In this document: one piece after another, positions 24,105 to 35,762 of the stretch
How positions within the stretch are numbered: the stretch's first letter is position 1
Layout: the number at the start of each line of letters is the position of its first letter
Source of the DNA: Polydactylus sextarius
Taxonomy: Eukaryota; Chordata; Actinopteri; Polynemidae
Assembly: GCA_016801845.1 (NCBI GenBank)
Contig: CM028917.1
Coordinates: 5,947,001-6,011,000 of the forward strand
Length of the DNA: 64,000 bases
Reading direction: 5' to 3'
Position numbers and translations under genes: made by a program
The notes under the pieces: model-generated
Databases searched by the model: none
What the model saw: the letters and a program-made list of their open reading frames with translations, nothing else
Told to the model about the DNA's origin: nothing

Positions 24105-24955
24105 CACACACTATATACGGGATACTATTTAAACATAGTTGGGTGTCGTGTGTAAAGCCTTATCACCTTATTGCGTGACAAGCTTAGTTTGTGCATGAGT
24201 TGTTATGTGTACAAAATGTACGATGTGTTAGACAAAAATCCTTCTTTCATGTACCGCAGGCCATTGTCACTCATATGTAAATTTGATATGTTCTCTTTGA
24301 AGGAGAGACCGCCTCGAGGTATCCTGACTTTCAAGTTCTAATATATACATACGCCATCCATGTCCTCAAGCATGAGTGAAAGTTGTAGACTGTAAAAAGA
24401 CTGTTAGACATGAAGAGTGATATGTCATTTAATCTAATTCCTCCATGTGGCCTGCTCGGGTGTTAGTCATGAAACTTCTTGTGCAACATGATTGGGTGCA
24501 GTAGAATTTCATCTGGGTTGTTTTTTTTTGTCACTTTTATTACTATTCTTTCAAGGACTCAACATTCCATTTTTCTGAACTCCAAACAACGTAGAAAAGA
24601 CTTTTAGAGGTTTACAAATGATGTGTTTGCCAGATGTAATGTTATGACTTTTTTGTTGAGGCCGCTGGAATTTCCCTAGAAACGTGGCTAGAGGCTTTAT
24701 TCTTTTGGGTGGTCGTTCGTACATCCTATTCTTGTGAACATGATATATCAAGACAATGTTAGGGAATCCTATCAAATTTAGTACTAACATTCACCTGAAC
24801 TCAAAGAACAACTGATTATAATTACAGTGGATAAAAGGCAAAGATCAGCATCAGTGTAACCTAACAAAACATTGTTTGGCCTTGAGGCAATCACTACACA
24901 TTTGACATAAATGTCCACATGGAGTCGAGGATGAACTGATCACCTGCAACCAGTC
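23605..24955 (+). repeat. Degenerate 'CATTCTTGTGAAC' repeat family, three segments
   Basis: Segments at about 23605-23740, 24718-24830 and 24855-24955 carry the signature order of a very common fish repeat: 'cattctcgtgaaca', 'tatctcaa.aacg', 'ggaatcct', 'cacaaacattNacNtggactcaaggaccaactga'. Between the first two lie an A-rich run (23761-23788) and a TA microsatellite (about 24050-24100). Class unknown to me. Confidence 0.6.
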
Positions 24956-25982
24956 CAATTGCTCGTAATTAGTGTTTGTGAGTCATGGCCAGAAACATGT
25001 GCAAAGCTTGTCCTTGACCATTGACCACCAAAATCTAACTGCCTGCGTCTGTGCTTGTTGTTGGATGCATTTAACCGTAAAGGCAGTAACTGTAGTTTTT
25101 AATGTAACCTGTTAAGTGTGTAAATTGATTTATCTAATGAAGTGTGCCTCTAAACTAATCACAGTGTTGATTATATTAAATTAGTGAGCAGTTAATGAGT
25201 AAGCAGTTCTAATGAGTTTGGCAACTAAAGTTGGATTAAAATAGTTGGAACTTTTGGAAACTTGTGTTGTGTGGTTTTAAAAAGCCTCAGATTAATCTCA
25301 CGGTTGCATTGGTGTTGGGATGGTCCAGTCTGTGCAATGTGCTGCAGCTGAAGCCTGACATGTTGCAGTGAGATCGCTGCAATACAGGCTGGAATGTGGG
25401 ACAACACTCTGTGTATAGATTGCAGAACAGCAGAGCTAATAAGTGTCTGCCCAGAAGACTGCGTATAGACTCGCTAAGTGGGTCATTGGCCTCTCAAAAA
25501 GACAAACGCTTGACTGCATGTGATCTGTCGCTGAATAGGATTTCTCAGAGAGGGGACAGGAGGGAGAGGGGGCGGATGAAAGAGAGTTGACATAACAGGA
25601 GGTAAAGAAATGGACATGTGACCAGAGCAGCTTGATTTCCCCAGAGTGGCTGGGAAATTCTTGGTATGGGACAGCAATGGCTTTTGTCTTCTTTGGCATC
25701 TGTTGAAGAGATATTGTTAGATATTCATGAGATACATTTGAGAGTTACTGTGCTCACATATGCAGCAAGAAGCTCACTAAGCTATTAAATGTGGTGTCAG
25801 ACAAATCTAGTGGAATGATGGTATTTAAATCAAAGATGTGTTACTGCTTTTTTTTTCCCTTTCCGTGTTGTTGAGGGATTAGGCCACGATGGGAGCTAAT
25901 CGGTGCTTTGCGTTAAATTAATCAGTGCTATCGCTGCTGTGTGAGTACTTTTTAATGAATAGATAATGAGACTAATGAGTGT
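24956..25982. other. Non-coding stretch, nothing recognised
   Basis: Bases 25860-25980 contain a run of homeodomain/octamer-like motifs (TTAAATTAATCAG, TTTTTAATGAATAGATAATGA) and may be a conserved non-coding element. The overlapping frames near 25400-25700 are unsupported. Confidence 0.4.
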
Positions 25983-26447
25983 GGCTGCATCCGAATCCTC
26001 AGCAGGCACTGCGTTCTAGTCAGTGACTACCACTCGACCGTTACTGTAGTAGCTTCTACAGAGCAAGCTAGCAAGTGGCAGGCACAATTCAGACGTACTA
26101 CAGCACAGCCATCTTGCCTGTGCTGTGACTCGGATGTTTACATCAACGTCATGATTTTGCCGGCTTGCTGTTCTCCTGTTATCACTAAACAAACTTTAAA
26201 TAAAATTGTAAAAATATCAAAATAATCTCTCCCTGACCGCTGTCTCCTCTTCCATTTACTAACAAGCACATATGTGGTTGTTGATCACTGTTTTCAATTA
26301 GGGGTCAATTACGGGCTCCTTCAGTGACCTCTGGGATAGCGTAGTGTAGTTCGCCTTCCACCAAAAGCCTTCTATGGTGTTTGGGCGTTCTAGATCATGG
26401 CTTTCTTATTTTTGCCTACTACATAAGCAGCTAGCTGGGGTGTAGCC
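25983..26447 (-). mobile_element. GGCTGCATCCGAAT-type MITE, copy 1 (internally deleted)
   Basis: Its left 210 bases align closely, in opposite orientation, with the right part of 29565-30353. Shared blocks include 'cgaccgttactgtagtagct', 'gcaagct.gcaa', 'gccatcttgcctgt' and GATGTTTACATCAACGTCATG. It is about 320 bp shorter than the second copy. GGCTGCATC ends are typical of a fish hAT-like MITE family. Confidence 0.75.
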
Positions 26448-26849
26448 TGTGACTTTTCTTGTTTGGCTTCATGTCACTTTTTCATAATGATCATTTGAGC
26501 TGCAATGACGGAAGCATGTCAGCTCTGACTACAGAGATACTTCTAACATTTTTGCAGTAGCACATTTCAAGTTTTGAAGGTGGTTCGTGTCTATTTTTGG
26601 CCTCTGCAGCGAGATGGTCTGCTCGTTGATGATGGCACTAGTTGTCCGATCGTAGATTTACAGCTAATGATTTTAATCTATTAATTGAATTTAGCACAGC
26701 TGTACTGTGATGACTCAACATCGGTGTGATCTTGCAAGATAGATCAAATAAACTCTGTCAGATCGATCGTGTATTGAATGCAGTCAAGTGTAGATATACA
26801 TTTTAATATTTCTGGCACTTCAGAGATCCATAAGACTCCACAAACTTCT

Positions 26850-27010
26850 TTTGCTGCCTCTATCATGAAGTTCTGGTCTGGCTTCATCCCACTCTTGTGA
26901 ATGTGATTACTCAGAAACACATTGAGGGAATCCTTTCCCTTTGGCTCTATATAATACTTCAAAGATGAACCATGAAGTCAAGGTCTTGGTGACTTCACAC
27001 AAAATGAAGC
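26850..27010 (+). repeat. 'CATTCTTGTGAAC' family segment
   Basis: Shows 'cccactcttgtgaatgtgat', 'ctcagaaacacattgagggaatcctt' and 'gatgaacca..gtcaaggtc', the order seen in the other copies. Confidence 0.6.
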
Positions 27011-29169
27011 CCTAACTACCAGCTTTGCTGGCAAAGAAACAGTTGCAGTTTGTTTCCTCTCAAACATTAAGCAGATTTGGTCGACAAATCCTTTGACACT
27101 GTATTCTAGTTTATTCATTTATAAATGTTGGTTGAAGCAGCATCACATCACAGCGTCTGTTGACTTGTTGACTTTAATATCTTGTTTTCACAGATCTTCT
27201 TGGATAGTCCATATTTGTAAGATTCAGAACTCAGACCTTTTCACCGAGGATCACATTCCTACAAAACAACAACATTTTATCAAACATAAATGCCGTTTTG
27301 GTTATTTTTGTGGTAGTGTTGTTCAGCAAAGTCTAATAAGTTGAATTTCAATTTGGCAGCCAACTTGAAATGGCCACAGGAAGTTACCTTGGAGCTAACA
27401 AGACAAAACATGAGGTATGAGTCCTTTTTTGGGCAGTTTGGTGGAAAAATTAGTCGCTGTATCACTGAAGAAAATACAGAGCTATACTCAGGAATGAAAA
27501 GTGTGGGGAACCACTGCTACTTTAAGCACATGTACTTGACTGTATGTACTTTACAGTAACACTCAAACCGCTCAAGCTACAGGCAGAGATGAAGCCTTTA
27601 TTACTCTCCAAAGTGTAACATGAATTGCTTTTTTTTTTTTATTTCCTTATGTGTCTATGCTGCTGCTTAGGCTACTGCCGCACTTTCAGTTTACAGGATT
27701 CACCACAGCGGTGAATGATGTGACTGTCATACTCAGCTGTTAGCTTCGCCGCGTAATGGAAAGGACCAGAATTGAAAGCATTACATCTCTACCCAGCCTT
27801 GGTCGAAACAATACAGAGCGCTGAAGGGTGTCAGCGCCAGACTACAACCGGACACATTCATCTTCATTTCACGCGACTTAACGTAAATTGCTTCATTTGA
27901 AGAGGTTCAGTGAGATTTTATCCACAACAATGCACTTGACTGGGTGTTGATGAGCAAGAGATTTATATGTGTTTTTGGATTTATCAAAAATACTAAAAAA
28001 AAAAAAAAAACAAGGAACTCCTTTTCTTTTAATGACTTCCTTCCCCCCGTTTTTCTCTTTGCAGTCATCACTTTCTACCAACCTTCTCTGGTTTTATCTT
28101 TCCATCCCTTAAGCGTTGCCATGTTCCTACTTCATCACTCTTTAAACACATCCTCTCTGACTCGGGCAGCTGTGTAGGATGTGTTCGTGTGCGTAGGTTG
28201 ATGTATGGAAGTGTGAGTATGTTGCAGAATTGAGGGGAGAGTTGCTCTGCGTCTGAGTGCCTGAAAAGCACAGAGTGGTTGTGTTTTTTTTTTTTTTTTT
28301 TTCTTTTTCCTCCCTTTTTGGCAGCTCACACAGGCTTCACTTCTCACTACTTTCAAACCTCCACTCATGGCTCATCCTTCCTGTTCTCTAGCACATCCTT
28401 CTCCATCTAGATCTTCACTTTCTTCTCAGCTTGTGTCTTCTTCTTCTCCTCCTCATTTATCCACTAAATTTCTGCCCTCTGCTCTGCTCTGGACTTGTTT
28501 CAGTTGCTAACAAAGTTTATGACATCCAAGGTCACGTATCATACCCATATTTATATCACACATTATATACATACACATGACCTGGATCGCTGTCTTCGAC
28601 CTCAGTCTTTCCTGTTGTGTTGACATAAGAATGTCACCAACAGTTTAGTAATAAACAGCAGGGTTTTTATGAGCATTACGAGACTCGTTTGCAGCGCTGT
28701 TTTCCCAGAAGACTACATAACTCCTGCCAGCAAGAATTACTCCAAATGTTTATTCAATCTGTATTTAATCAGGCAGTATGATTGAAGAGTAACGTCTGTT
28801 TGGTAAGAGAGACCAGAGGGGTGTGCTACAAAGAAGGAATAGTAGAGCCTAAAGCCATGAAGACTTTTTTTTATGTCATGACGGTGGCTCTGTTTGGAGC
28901 CACCTTCATGTTTGGCTACACTGTGTTTGTCTACATCGTTTTGTAACCTGTGACAGTTACATGTTTGTTTTTCAGTTACATTCCATTTAAAGGAGAACGA
29001 TATTGTTACAACAATATTATTAACAGATTCTTCTTTCAACATGGCAGCGACCAGTAATTTCCACTAGGTCCGACCTGTAAAAAAACTCTTTTTGATAAAC
29101 GATCTGTACACTTACAAAGTTCTCAGTTGCTTGTTTTAAATGTCAGGACCCTTGTTATACTACCAAGAA
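27011..29169. other. Non-coding stretch with homopolymer runs
   Basis: An A run lies at 27977-27992 and a T run at 28286-28302, with pyrimidine-rich DNA at 28370-28500. The frames at 27093-27344, 27341-27559 and 28737-29042 have no family resemblance. Confidence 0.45.
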
Positions 29170-29389
29170 AGTGTGGAGCTACTTTGAGCTTTTTAATGGT
29201 TTAATGGCGATGTCTTCATGCTACCTTGAGGCACTAATCACTAGCATGGTGAGTCTTTTCGACAAAAACAATAAAATTAAAAATGTTCCTAATGCAACAG
29301 GCTAGCATAGTTTTGCTCCTGAGTGAACTTAACAAGTCATTACCATGTTATCAAATCCAAAAATCATTTTACACCGAAGTTTTCCTTTA
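29170..29389 (-). mobile_element. Foldback MITE, copy B (partial)
   Basis: Aligns with the reverse complement of 40346-40645. Shared blocks are 'gagctttttaatggttta', 'gcactaatcactagcatgg', 'caacaggctagc' and 'ttttacaccgaagtt.tcctt'. The left terminal repeat is lost or too diverged to see; the right terminus is preserved. Confidence 0.75.
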
Positions 29390-29564
29390 AATTGAGCCTG
29401 ATCCCTAAAACTTTTTCTTCCAATATCAGTAAGAACATGAGTGATGTCAAAGTTTCGATGTCTACCAACATATTCATGTAGGTGCAGCAGCAGAAAATAA
29501 CCTGTTATGTAATTTCCTATACCTCTGCAGGTGTGTCCATGTCCTGAGGGACACATGTCTCCAT

Positions 29565-30353
29565 GGCTGCAGCTGAATACTCCTACTAGTCTACTATGTA
29601 GTAGGCAAAAATGATTAAGTGACAATCTAGTATGTCCGAATACTATAGTATGCTTTCAGTAGTAGGCGAAAGGTTCCCGGATGACTTCCTATTTACAGTC
29701 TGCAAGCGATGTACACTACGCTACACTACGCAATCCCAGAAGTCACCGGGAGCTTTAAAATTGTAGAAGAAGAAACCTCGTCTGCTAAAAGTGACATCCG
29801 GACTTACTTGGATGAATTAATTACTTATAGTAAAAAGTGATCGACAACCACATCTGTGTACTTAATGAATGGAAATGGAGACAGAGGCCAGGGAGAGACT
29901 GTTTTGATATTTTTACAATTTTATTCAAAATTTGTTTAACAGCAAAACGGTCACATATCCTGTGAGGTATAACTCCTTTTACCACAGTTTCTATACAAAC
30001 CTTAAAAAGCGATTGCATTAAAACACAAATGCAGACTGTTCAGTAAATAAAAGCCACATGTGCTTCAGTAAATAAAACATGTCCATAGTGGTTCACGTCA
30101 CCAATGCGAGTAAAAAGTCGCTGCTATGACTGCGATGCTAACTAGCCGTGGTAGCTAACCCTCTGCTTCAAGCCACAAAATCATGACGTTGATGTAAACA
30201 TCTGGGTGTCAAGACAGGCAAGATGGCAGTTTTTTAGTACATCCAAATTGTGCCTACTATGTTGCCAGCTTGCTATGTAGTAGCTGCTACTGTAACGGTT
30301 GAGTAGTAGGCACTCAACAGTACACAGTGTATACTAAGGACTCAGATGCAGCC
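29565..30353 (+). mobile_element. GGCTGCAKCYGAAT-type MITE, copy 2, 789 bp
   Basis: The left end GGCTGCAGCTGAATAC pairs with the reverse-complemented right end GGCTGCATCTGAGTCC. Both are followed by 'agtagtaggca'-type blocks, so the terminal repeats extend inward. Just outside, AGGGACACATG on the left and its reverse complement CATGTGTCCCT on the right extend the inverted symmetry, with a few extra bases on the left. No transposase frame. Copy 1 is at 25983. Confidence 0.8.
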
Positions 30354-30515
30354 CATGTGTCCCTGAATGGCCTGCTTACATAACCGTTCCCATGAGGTCA
30401 TTTTTGATAGGCTGTGGTATAGGAGGCTCTGAACCGTGTGAAACACACAAGACCTGCTGTCTGTCTGTCTGCATTCACTTCATACCGCAAATTTTGACCC
30501 CCAGGTATGACCTGA

Positions 30516-30557
<42 letters not shown>

Positions 30558-31722
30558 AAGAGATGTTCAAAGTTCTAAAAGGCCATAGTATGACTGATTA
30601 TCATTATTTTATAACAGTTAGTCACATTCATTTGCATGTGTTATGTATACACCTAAAGAGGCACAGCAGAATCAAGTTCTTATTCTGTGGATTTTTAATT
30701 TTTACACCTTTTCCCATTACACCCAGTCTTTTGTATCATGAAAATGGTTTGACAACAGAGAAATATCTTATTGAATCCTTATAGGTTATTTTTTTTTCCA
30801 CTTCCTATAATTGGTTTTACCCAGCAGGAAATCAACAGCACCTTGATTTTCTGCTGCTAAATCCAGGAATCTGGTTGCCATGTCATTATTGTGTAACGCT
30901 GACAGGTGGTCATTATCTTCAGATTAGCAGTTTTTTATGTTTGTTTTCTATAATCTGTCATGAGTCCTAAGGGCCAACGGACCGGGACACTCCTTTCTTG
31001 CAGAGTGAGAAACTGGCTCTATAAAATGTGCACAGTGACTTCTGTGCACATGTAGCTGCATTCTTGTCCCTGCTGCCTGACAACAAATGGTGTCAAACCC
31101 CACAAAGTCACGTGTCCTTCATGCTCAACAAGCTGTCTTCTGTCTTTTCTCTCTGTTTGATTTATAATCTGACGTGGTGGTGATGTTGCCACCTTCTACA
31201 TTTCCAGTCTGTCACCTGACACGTGCTTTACGGTTGTGTTCATAAAGGGCCTGTACTCTCTTATCAGTTAACCACTGAATTACCAAAACAATAAACATTT
31301 GATTAAGTTGTTCTTTGCTTAAATCATTTTAATGTCAGTAACATAATTTTCTATAACACAAGAAAACTTCATCTCTATAAAGCGTTTTAGCTTGTGGGTC
31401 ATTACTAGCATGCTAATTTTCTGATAAACTACGCTACAACACGTAACTTCCTCCATTTTGTCTGTCATAAATAGTGGCGGTGTTGAAATTAATCATCTAA
31501 TCGATGCATTGAGACGCAGACATGAACAATCAAATATCAATTTAGTGGCAGATCATAATCGATTATAAGTAGGGTTGCTCAAGTTTGTTTTCAGTGTTGT
31601 TTTGAAAAAAAATAAGGAAAAAAATATAAGGAAAAAATAAGGAAAAATTATGTAGGTGGGACGGACTTTACAGATTGTTTTCTCTGCAGCGGATTAATTT
31701 TGTTAATATTAATTATCTACAC
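30354..31722. other. Non-coding stretch with GT repeat and possible hAT-like end
   Basis: A GT run lies at 30521-30554. Bases 31480-31575 contain 'attaatcatctaatcgatgcat..taatcgattataagtagggttg', resembling the AATCGATTA-rich termini of hAT elements, but no complete element can be bounded. The frame at 30392-30784 runs through the GT repeat and is spurious. Confidence 0.45.
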
Positions 31723-31738
31723 GTGTGTGTGTGTGCAC

Positions 31739-31769
<31 letters not shown>
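31723..31769. repeat. Compound GT microsatellite
   Basis: Two GT runs separated by GCACATAT. It directly abuts the hAT-like end at 31770. Confidence 0.95.
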
Positions 31770-31772
<3 letters not shown>

Positions 31773-31815
31773 GGGCACACTAGCGATTTGTGTGTTCTGG
31801 AAAAGTCTGTGAATT
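31770..31815 (+). mobile_element. hAT-like end related to 20057
   Basis: CAGGGGCACACTAGCGATTT followed by 'gtgtgttctggaaaagtctg' aligns with the 20057 element start. No second terminus is seen. Confidence 0.45.
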
Positions 31816-32140
31816 TTTTTAAATAAATACATAGACCATAGTTAGCCATATCAGGTCCATATGATGCAGAAGTAATTTTGTCTTCAAGTGACAAAATAAA
31901 AATTAAATTATTTCAGCTTTGAGGGTTTAATTTCATAATAAGAACAGACCAAATTGAATATATTTATAGCTCAAATTTATCAGCGCTAACAGTATTTGTT
32001 TTGCTCTGTTGTTGTGGCGTATAAGACATTTCATTACTGACTGTAATTTCATTGTGTGGATCAGGTGGACGTCCACGCTTCAACAAACAGACTTCTTTTG
32101 AGAAATTAGTGAAGCGTGGAAAGTAAAAGGAATTAAAGAT

Positions 32141-32183
<43 letters not shown>

Positions 32184-33160
32184 CACATACAACAGAACAT
32201 ACAAAAACAGTTAATAATAATTGATTTCTAATTAAGCCGTGTCTCCGTACTCAGCTGATTGCTCAAGCTCACTTTTGTTTTTTTTTTCTTACATTAAAAC
32301 AGCAGGGTGTTTTACATTTGCAAGCTCTTTTTTAATTTTGTCGTAAAGTTTTCGAATATTAAATCAGGTCCACAGGGGGCATCTCCGTGCATTAATCATG
32401 TCGTTACATTTTCATTATGCTCTCATTTTGCACCAGAACAATGCTTCATTTGTATGACGCTGCTGTGAAATTCAACTTCAGTGCGACTCATTGAACTCGT
32501 TACTCCTCATCCCGACTGTGGTCCACAGATCATCCCTTTGCTCTTTTGACTGACATTCCCTCTTTTTATTCCTGCATCCTATTGTGTATATTGCTCCGTT
32601 TCACTGCACTTCCTGTGTCTTAATGAACCACAGGCGTCAGTGGGAGAGACTCCACACTCAACAGGATTGACACAAATGGAATATTAATTCTCACATAATG
32701 GATATCTTCATGTTGGACTCTAATATGCTTGTGATTTATCGTCTTGAGTCTTTCTCTGATAAGTGGTGCAGTTAAAAACTATTTTCTTGGACCACTACAT
32801 TCACTTAGCCTGTCATTTTACACTCTTTATAACATTCTTATGACTTATTCCTGAAGAGCTAAGGACTATTTTATGTTCAGCAGACCTTTCTGTCAAACCT
32901 CCTTTTTGAAGCTGAAACTAATCAACTAAACTAGTCAACTAAATCTTTCAGCTATTGTCATTGTGGAAATGTTCAGCATTAGTTGAGGTAAACATCATTT
33001 GACATAAATTAGTATATGAACCATTTTCCTTTTGAGTTTTATATTGGTTTATTTGATCCAAACAGGAGATCCTAAACATTTTTTGCCTTCAATGTTTTAT
33101 TTTGGCCGTTGAATGCTGTTTGAACGCAATTTCTAAAAAAAAAAAAAACCTTGACCATTT
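31816..33160. other. Non-coding stretch with AC repeat
   Basis: An AC run lies at 32142-32180. Otherwise AT-rich with no recognisable gene or element ends. Confidence 0.5.
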
Positions 33161-33242
33161 TGATGATTTACAATGATTGTATGTGATTGTATTTACAATG
33201 ATTGTATATTACAATGAATGATATGATTTTTAATGATTGTTA
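33161..33242. repeat. Minisatellite-like ACAATGATTGTAT tandem repeat
   Basis: Four to five imperfect copies of a 14-18 base unit around TTACAATGATTGTAT. The unit is nearly palindromic (ACAATGATTGT). Confidence 0.75.
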
Positions 33243-33444
33243 TTTCAACACTTCTACAACACAACTACATTTGCCAGGAGCTCAAAAGATGTTTAGATGT
33301 TGGTGGTCGAATGTTCAAGGTCAGGTTGACCTCAGCCCTTGTAAATAACAATAACACCCAGAGGGAGTTTCAACACGTGGCTCCAACACTCACTTGGACT
33401 GAGTTAGGATTTAACTGTTAAAGGTCAAGCTTCCCTTCACATCA

Positions 33445-33740
33445 GAAACCATGTTTTTGGCCCTTTAAACATGATATCTCGGAAACACCTCGACGCAATT
33501 TCTGCAGTTCTTGGCATGAACCGTCGCTTGAACCAGGAGATGAACTTAAAACAGTTTGATACTTAAAGGTCGATCCGACCTCACAAAATATGTTTTTGGC
33601 CTTTTAAACTTGATATCTCTGGATCATCTCGGCTCAGTCCCTTCAAATTTGACACCAATGAACGTTAACTTGGACTGAAGGATGAACTCGTTAGACTTCA
33701 GTGCTCAAACGCCAGTGTTAGACCTGACTTCACTAAACAC
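33445..33740 (+). repeat. 'CATTCTTGTGAAC' family segment, two tandem units
   Basis: 'atgtttttggcc.tttaaac.tgatatctc.gga' occurs at 33451 and again at 33591, then 'ttcaaatttgacac' and 'acttggactgaaggatgaactcg'. This is the usual tandem-like unit order of the family. AGGTCGATCCGACCT at about 33567 is a degenerate nuclear-receptor-like palindrome. Confidence 0.65.
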
Positions 33741-34344
33741 ATCTGTGGCAACAACTCACACTAATTAACTGTAACGTGACTGAAGTGAAGTACAACCACA
33801 AGATTGTAACTCTAGTTACAGTTTCCATTGATCCAACCTCTGTTAAGTCAGTGTCATAAATGCATCTTGCTCTTTAATTTACGTATCACTTTATTGTCTG
33901 ATTCAGTCGTAAAACTTTACATACTCCTGTGCTACCATGTTGAGTTTAAAGTTGGCACAGAACACATTGCCTGTAGGCCATTCTTTCCAGTTTCCATTTT
34001 TTCAGTGAGCAGTGAACATTGTCAGAGAAAACATTTATTACACGCCTACATTGGGAGCACCACACTTAACTCAACATGAAAACAGAGCTATCAGCCTATA
34101 GCAGCGCTTTACAGGCATAAATAGTTGAAAGCAGCCTGCTAGTGCCAACGCTGACTAGCAAGCAAAGGATCCTAATTTTACAGCCCAACTACTTCCAAAT
34201 TAAAAAAAAAAATGCACACAGGCGAGTGGAGCTCAAAGCAAGAAAAGACCATTTTAATTATATTCACAGATTGTGCTCTTTATCTTTCTCAGCCTTTTGC
34301 AGACAAAAACATTTTATTTAGCCTGGTGGGATTGGTGCTTCCCT

Positions 34345-34381
<37 letters not shown>

Positions 34382-34532
34382 AGGACCAACATTTGTCTTT
34401 TCTAGGCTCTAAATCCATCTATGTCCAAAATGGTAGAAGAGTCAAAAAATAGCCCTTGATACGAATTCAGTATGACCTCATCACTACCTGCTGCCAAATA
34501 CAGAGACAGAGCCTGAGCCAAGTGACTCTGCT

Positions 34533-34540
34533 TACTACTA

Positions 34541-34571
<31 letters not shown>

Positions 34572-34582
34572 CACACACACAC
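34533..34582. repeat. Compound (CTA)n(CTG)n(CA)n microsatellite
   Basis: About eight TAC/CTA units change to about five CTG units and then a CA run. A CTG tract of this size is short compared with unstable expansions. Confidence 0.95.
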
Positions 34583-34817
34583 AATCTGTTCCAGGTCAGT
34601 GTGTCAGTCTCTTAGTAGTAAATGAGACATCAGAGAAAATAAAACAACACTGATTGTTTATTGATGATCAATCTCCTGCTAGTTCCTGAGGTCAAAGGAC
34701 AGGGTCAGTGTGTATTCACTGGCCAGCCAGCACTAAAATCCCCACAGTCATCAGCTCATGGTGTCCCACACTTACATCTGCAAACACACCTCTGTCGTCT
34801 TGTAATTATCGGAACTT

Positions 34818-34850
34818 ATTCTGAATTTGTCTTGAGGACAAATTCAGAAT
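34818..34850. repeat. Perfect hairpin, 14-bp arms
   Basis: ATTCTGAATTTGTC, loop TTGAG, GACAAATTCAGAAT. No flanking transposon ends recognised. Confidence 0.9.
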
Positions 34851-35762
34851 CCTGTCAGAACAAGAAGTTTCCTTGTCATTTCAATCTAAATAGAGATGAA
34901 AGGGAAAATAAGTTGCGCTTACTATAATACAGGCTTTATTTTCTGAGTGTGTGTGTTCACTCTGTAAACACACGGTAGTGTGGCTCACTGATCTGTCTTT
35001 AATAATTAACAATGAAGTCTGTCAGGATTTAGATACACAGACACACACACACACACACATACACACACTCAACACTTGTCAGTACAATCAATTATTTGAT
35101 GAGAGATGGGAGCAACATGTCTCAAAGGCCTAGAATTCAGGTCCTAGATCTGGATATATTGTTTTTTTTTTTTTTATGTTTGTTGTGTTTTTTTTTTTTA
35201 AACTTTGCAGCTAATTTGGCAGCCGACCAGCCATCAACTCAAGGATTCTTTCATATTCTGGCAGTTGCAGAGTATTTCTGGTACACTAGTGATAACAGCC
35301 TGTACTGTAAATATGTCACTGTAACTCACGAGGGAGGAGAGTCATTTTCTCCCCCTGGTTACAGAATGATGCATACTGTATGAGATAGCTCTTTTCTTTT
35401 ATTCCACTGTCTCTCTGCTTCCATCTTCCTTCATCAGATTAATCTCGATGTCTCTTTCAGTTGTTGTTTCCTGTTGTTGCTTAATTGGTCCTGCTGCTGA
35501 GGTCTCCATTGTTTGCCTGGGAGACTCTTGTGTGTTGGGGGAAAGACTAGCATTGTGTTATTTTTTTGCCACAAAATTGAGGTGAATGGAGGGATACATA
35601 TGAACTAACATTGCATTATTACAGTACAGTTACCAAGGTAACCCACAGTGGAGCTATACAGGCTACCTTCACACCCTGGGTTGAAACTTTGAGCAGGCTT
35701 CAAACTGACACTAAAGATGCAAAATAACCAAAAGGAGACAATCACAAACAATGGTGACAGAT

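Larger units (their letters stand above)
33741..35762. other. Non-coding stretch with several simple repeats
   Basis: Contains CA (34347-34379), a CTA-to-CTG-to-CA compound repeat (34533-34582), a perfect hairpin (34818-34850), AC (35040-35069) and T runs (35161-35175, 35191-35199). Frames through these tracts, such as 34402-34584 and 34456-34653, are artefacts. Confidence 0.5.

Noticed and set aside
28135..28368. Lys-rich minus-strand frame
   Set aside because: The lysine run is a T homopolymer read on the other strand.
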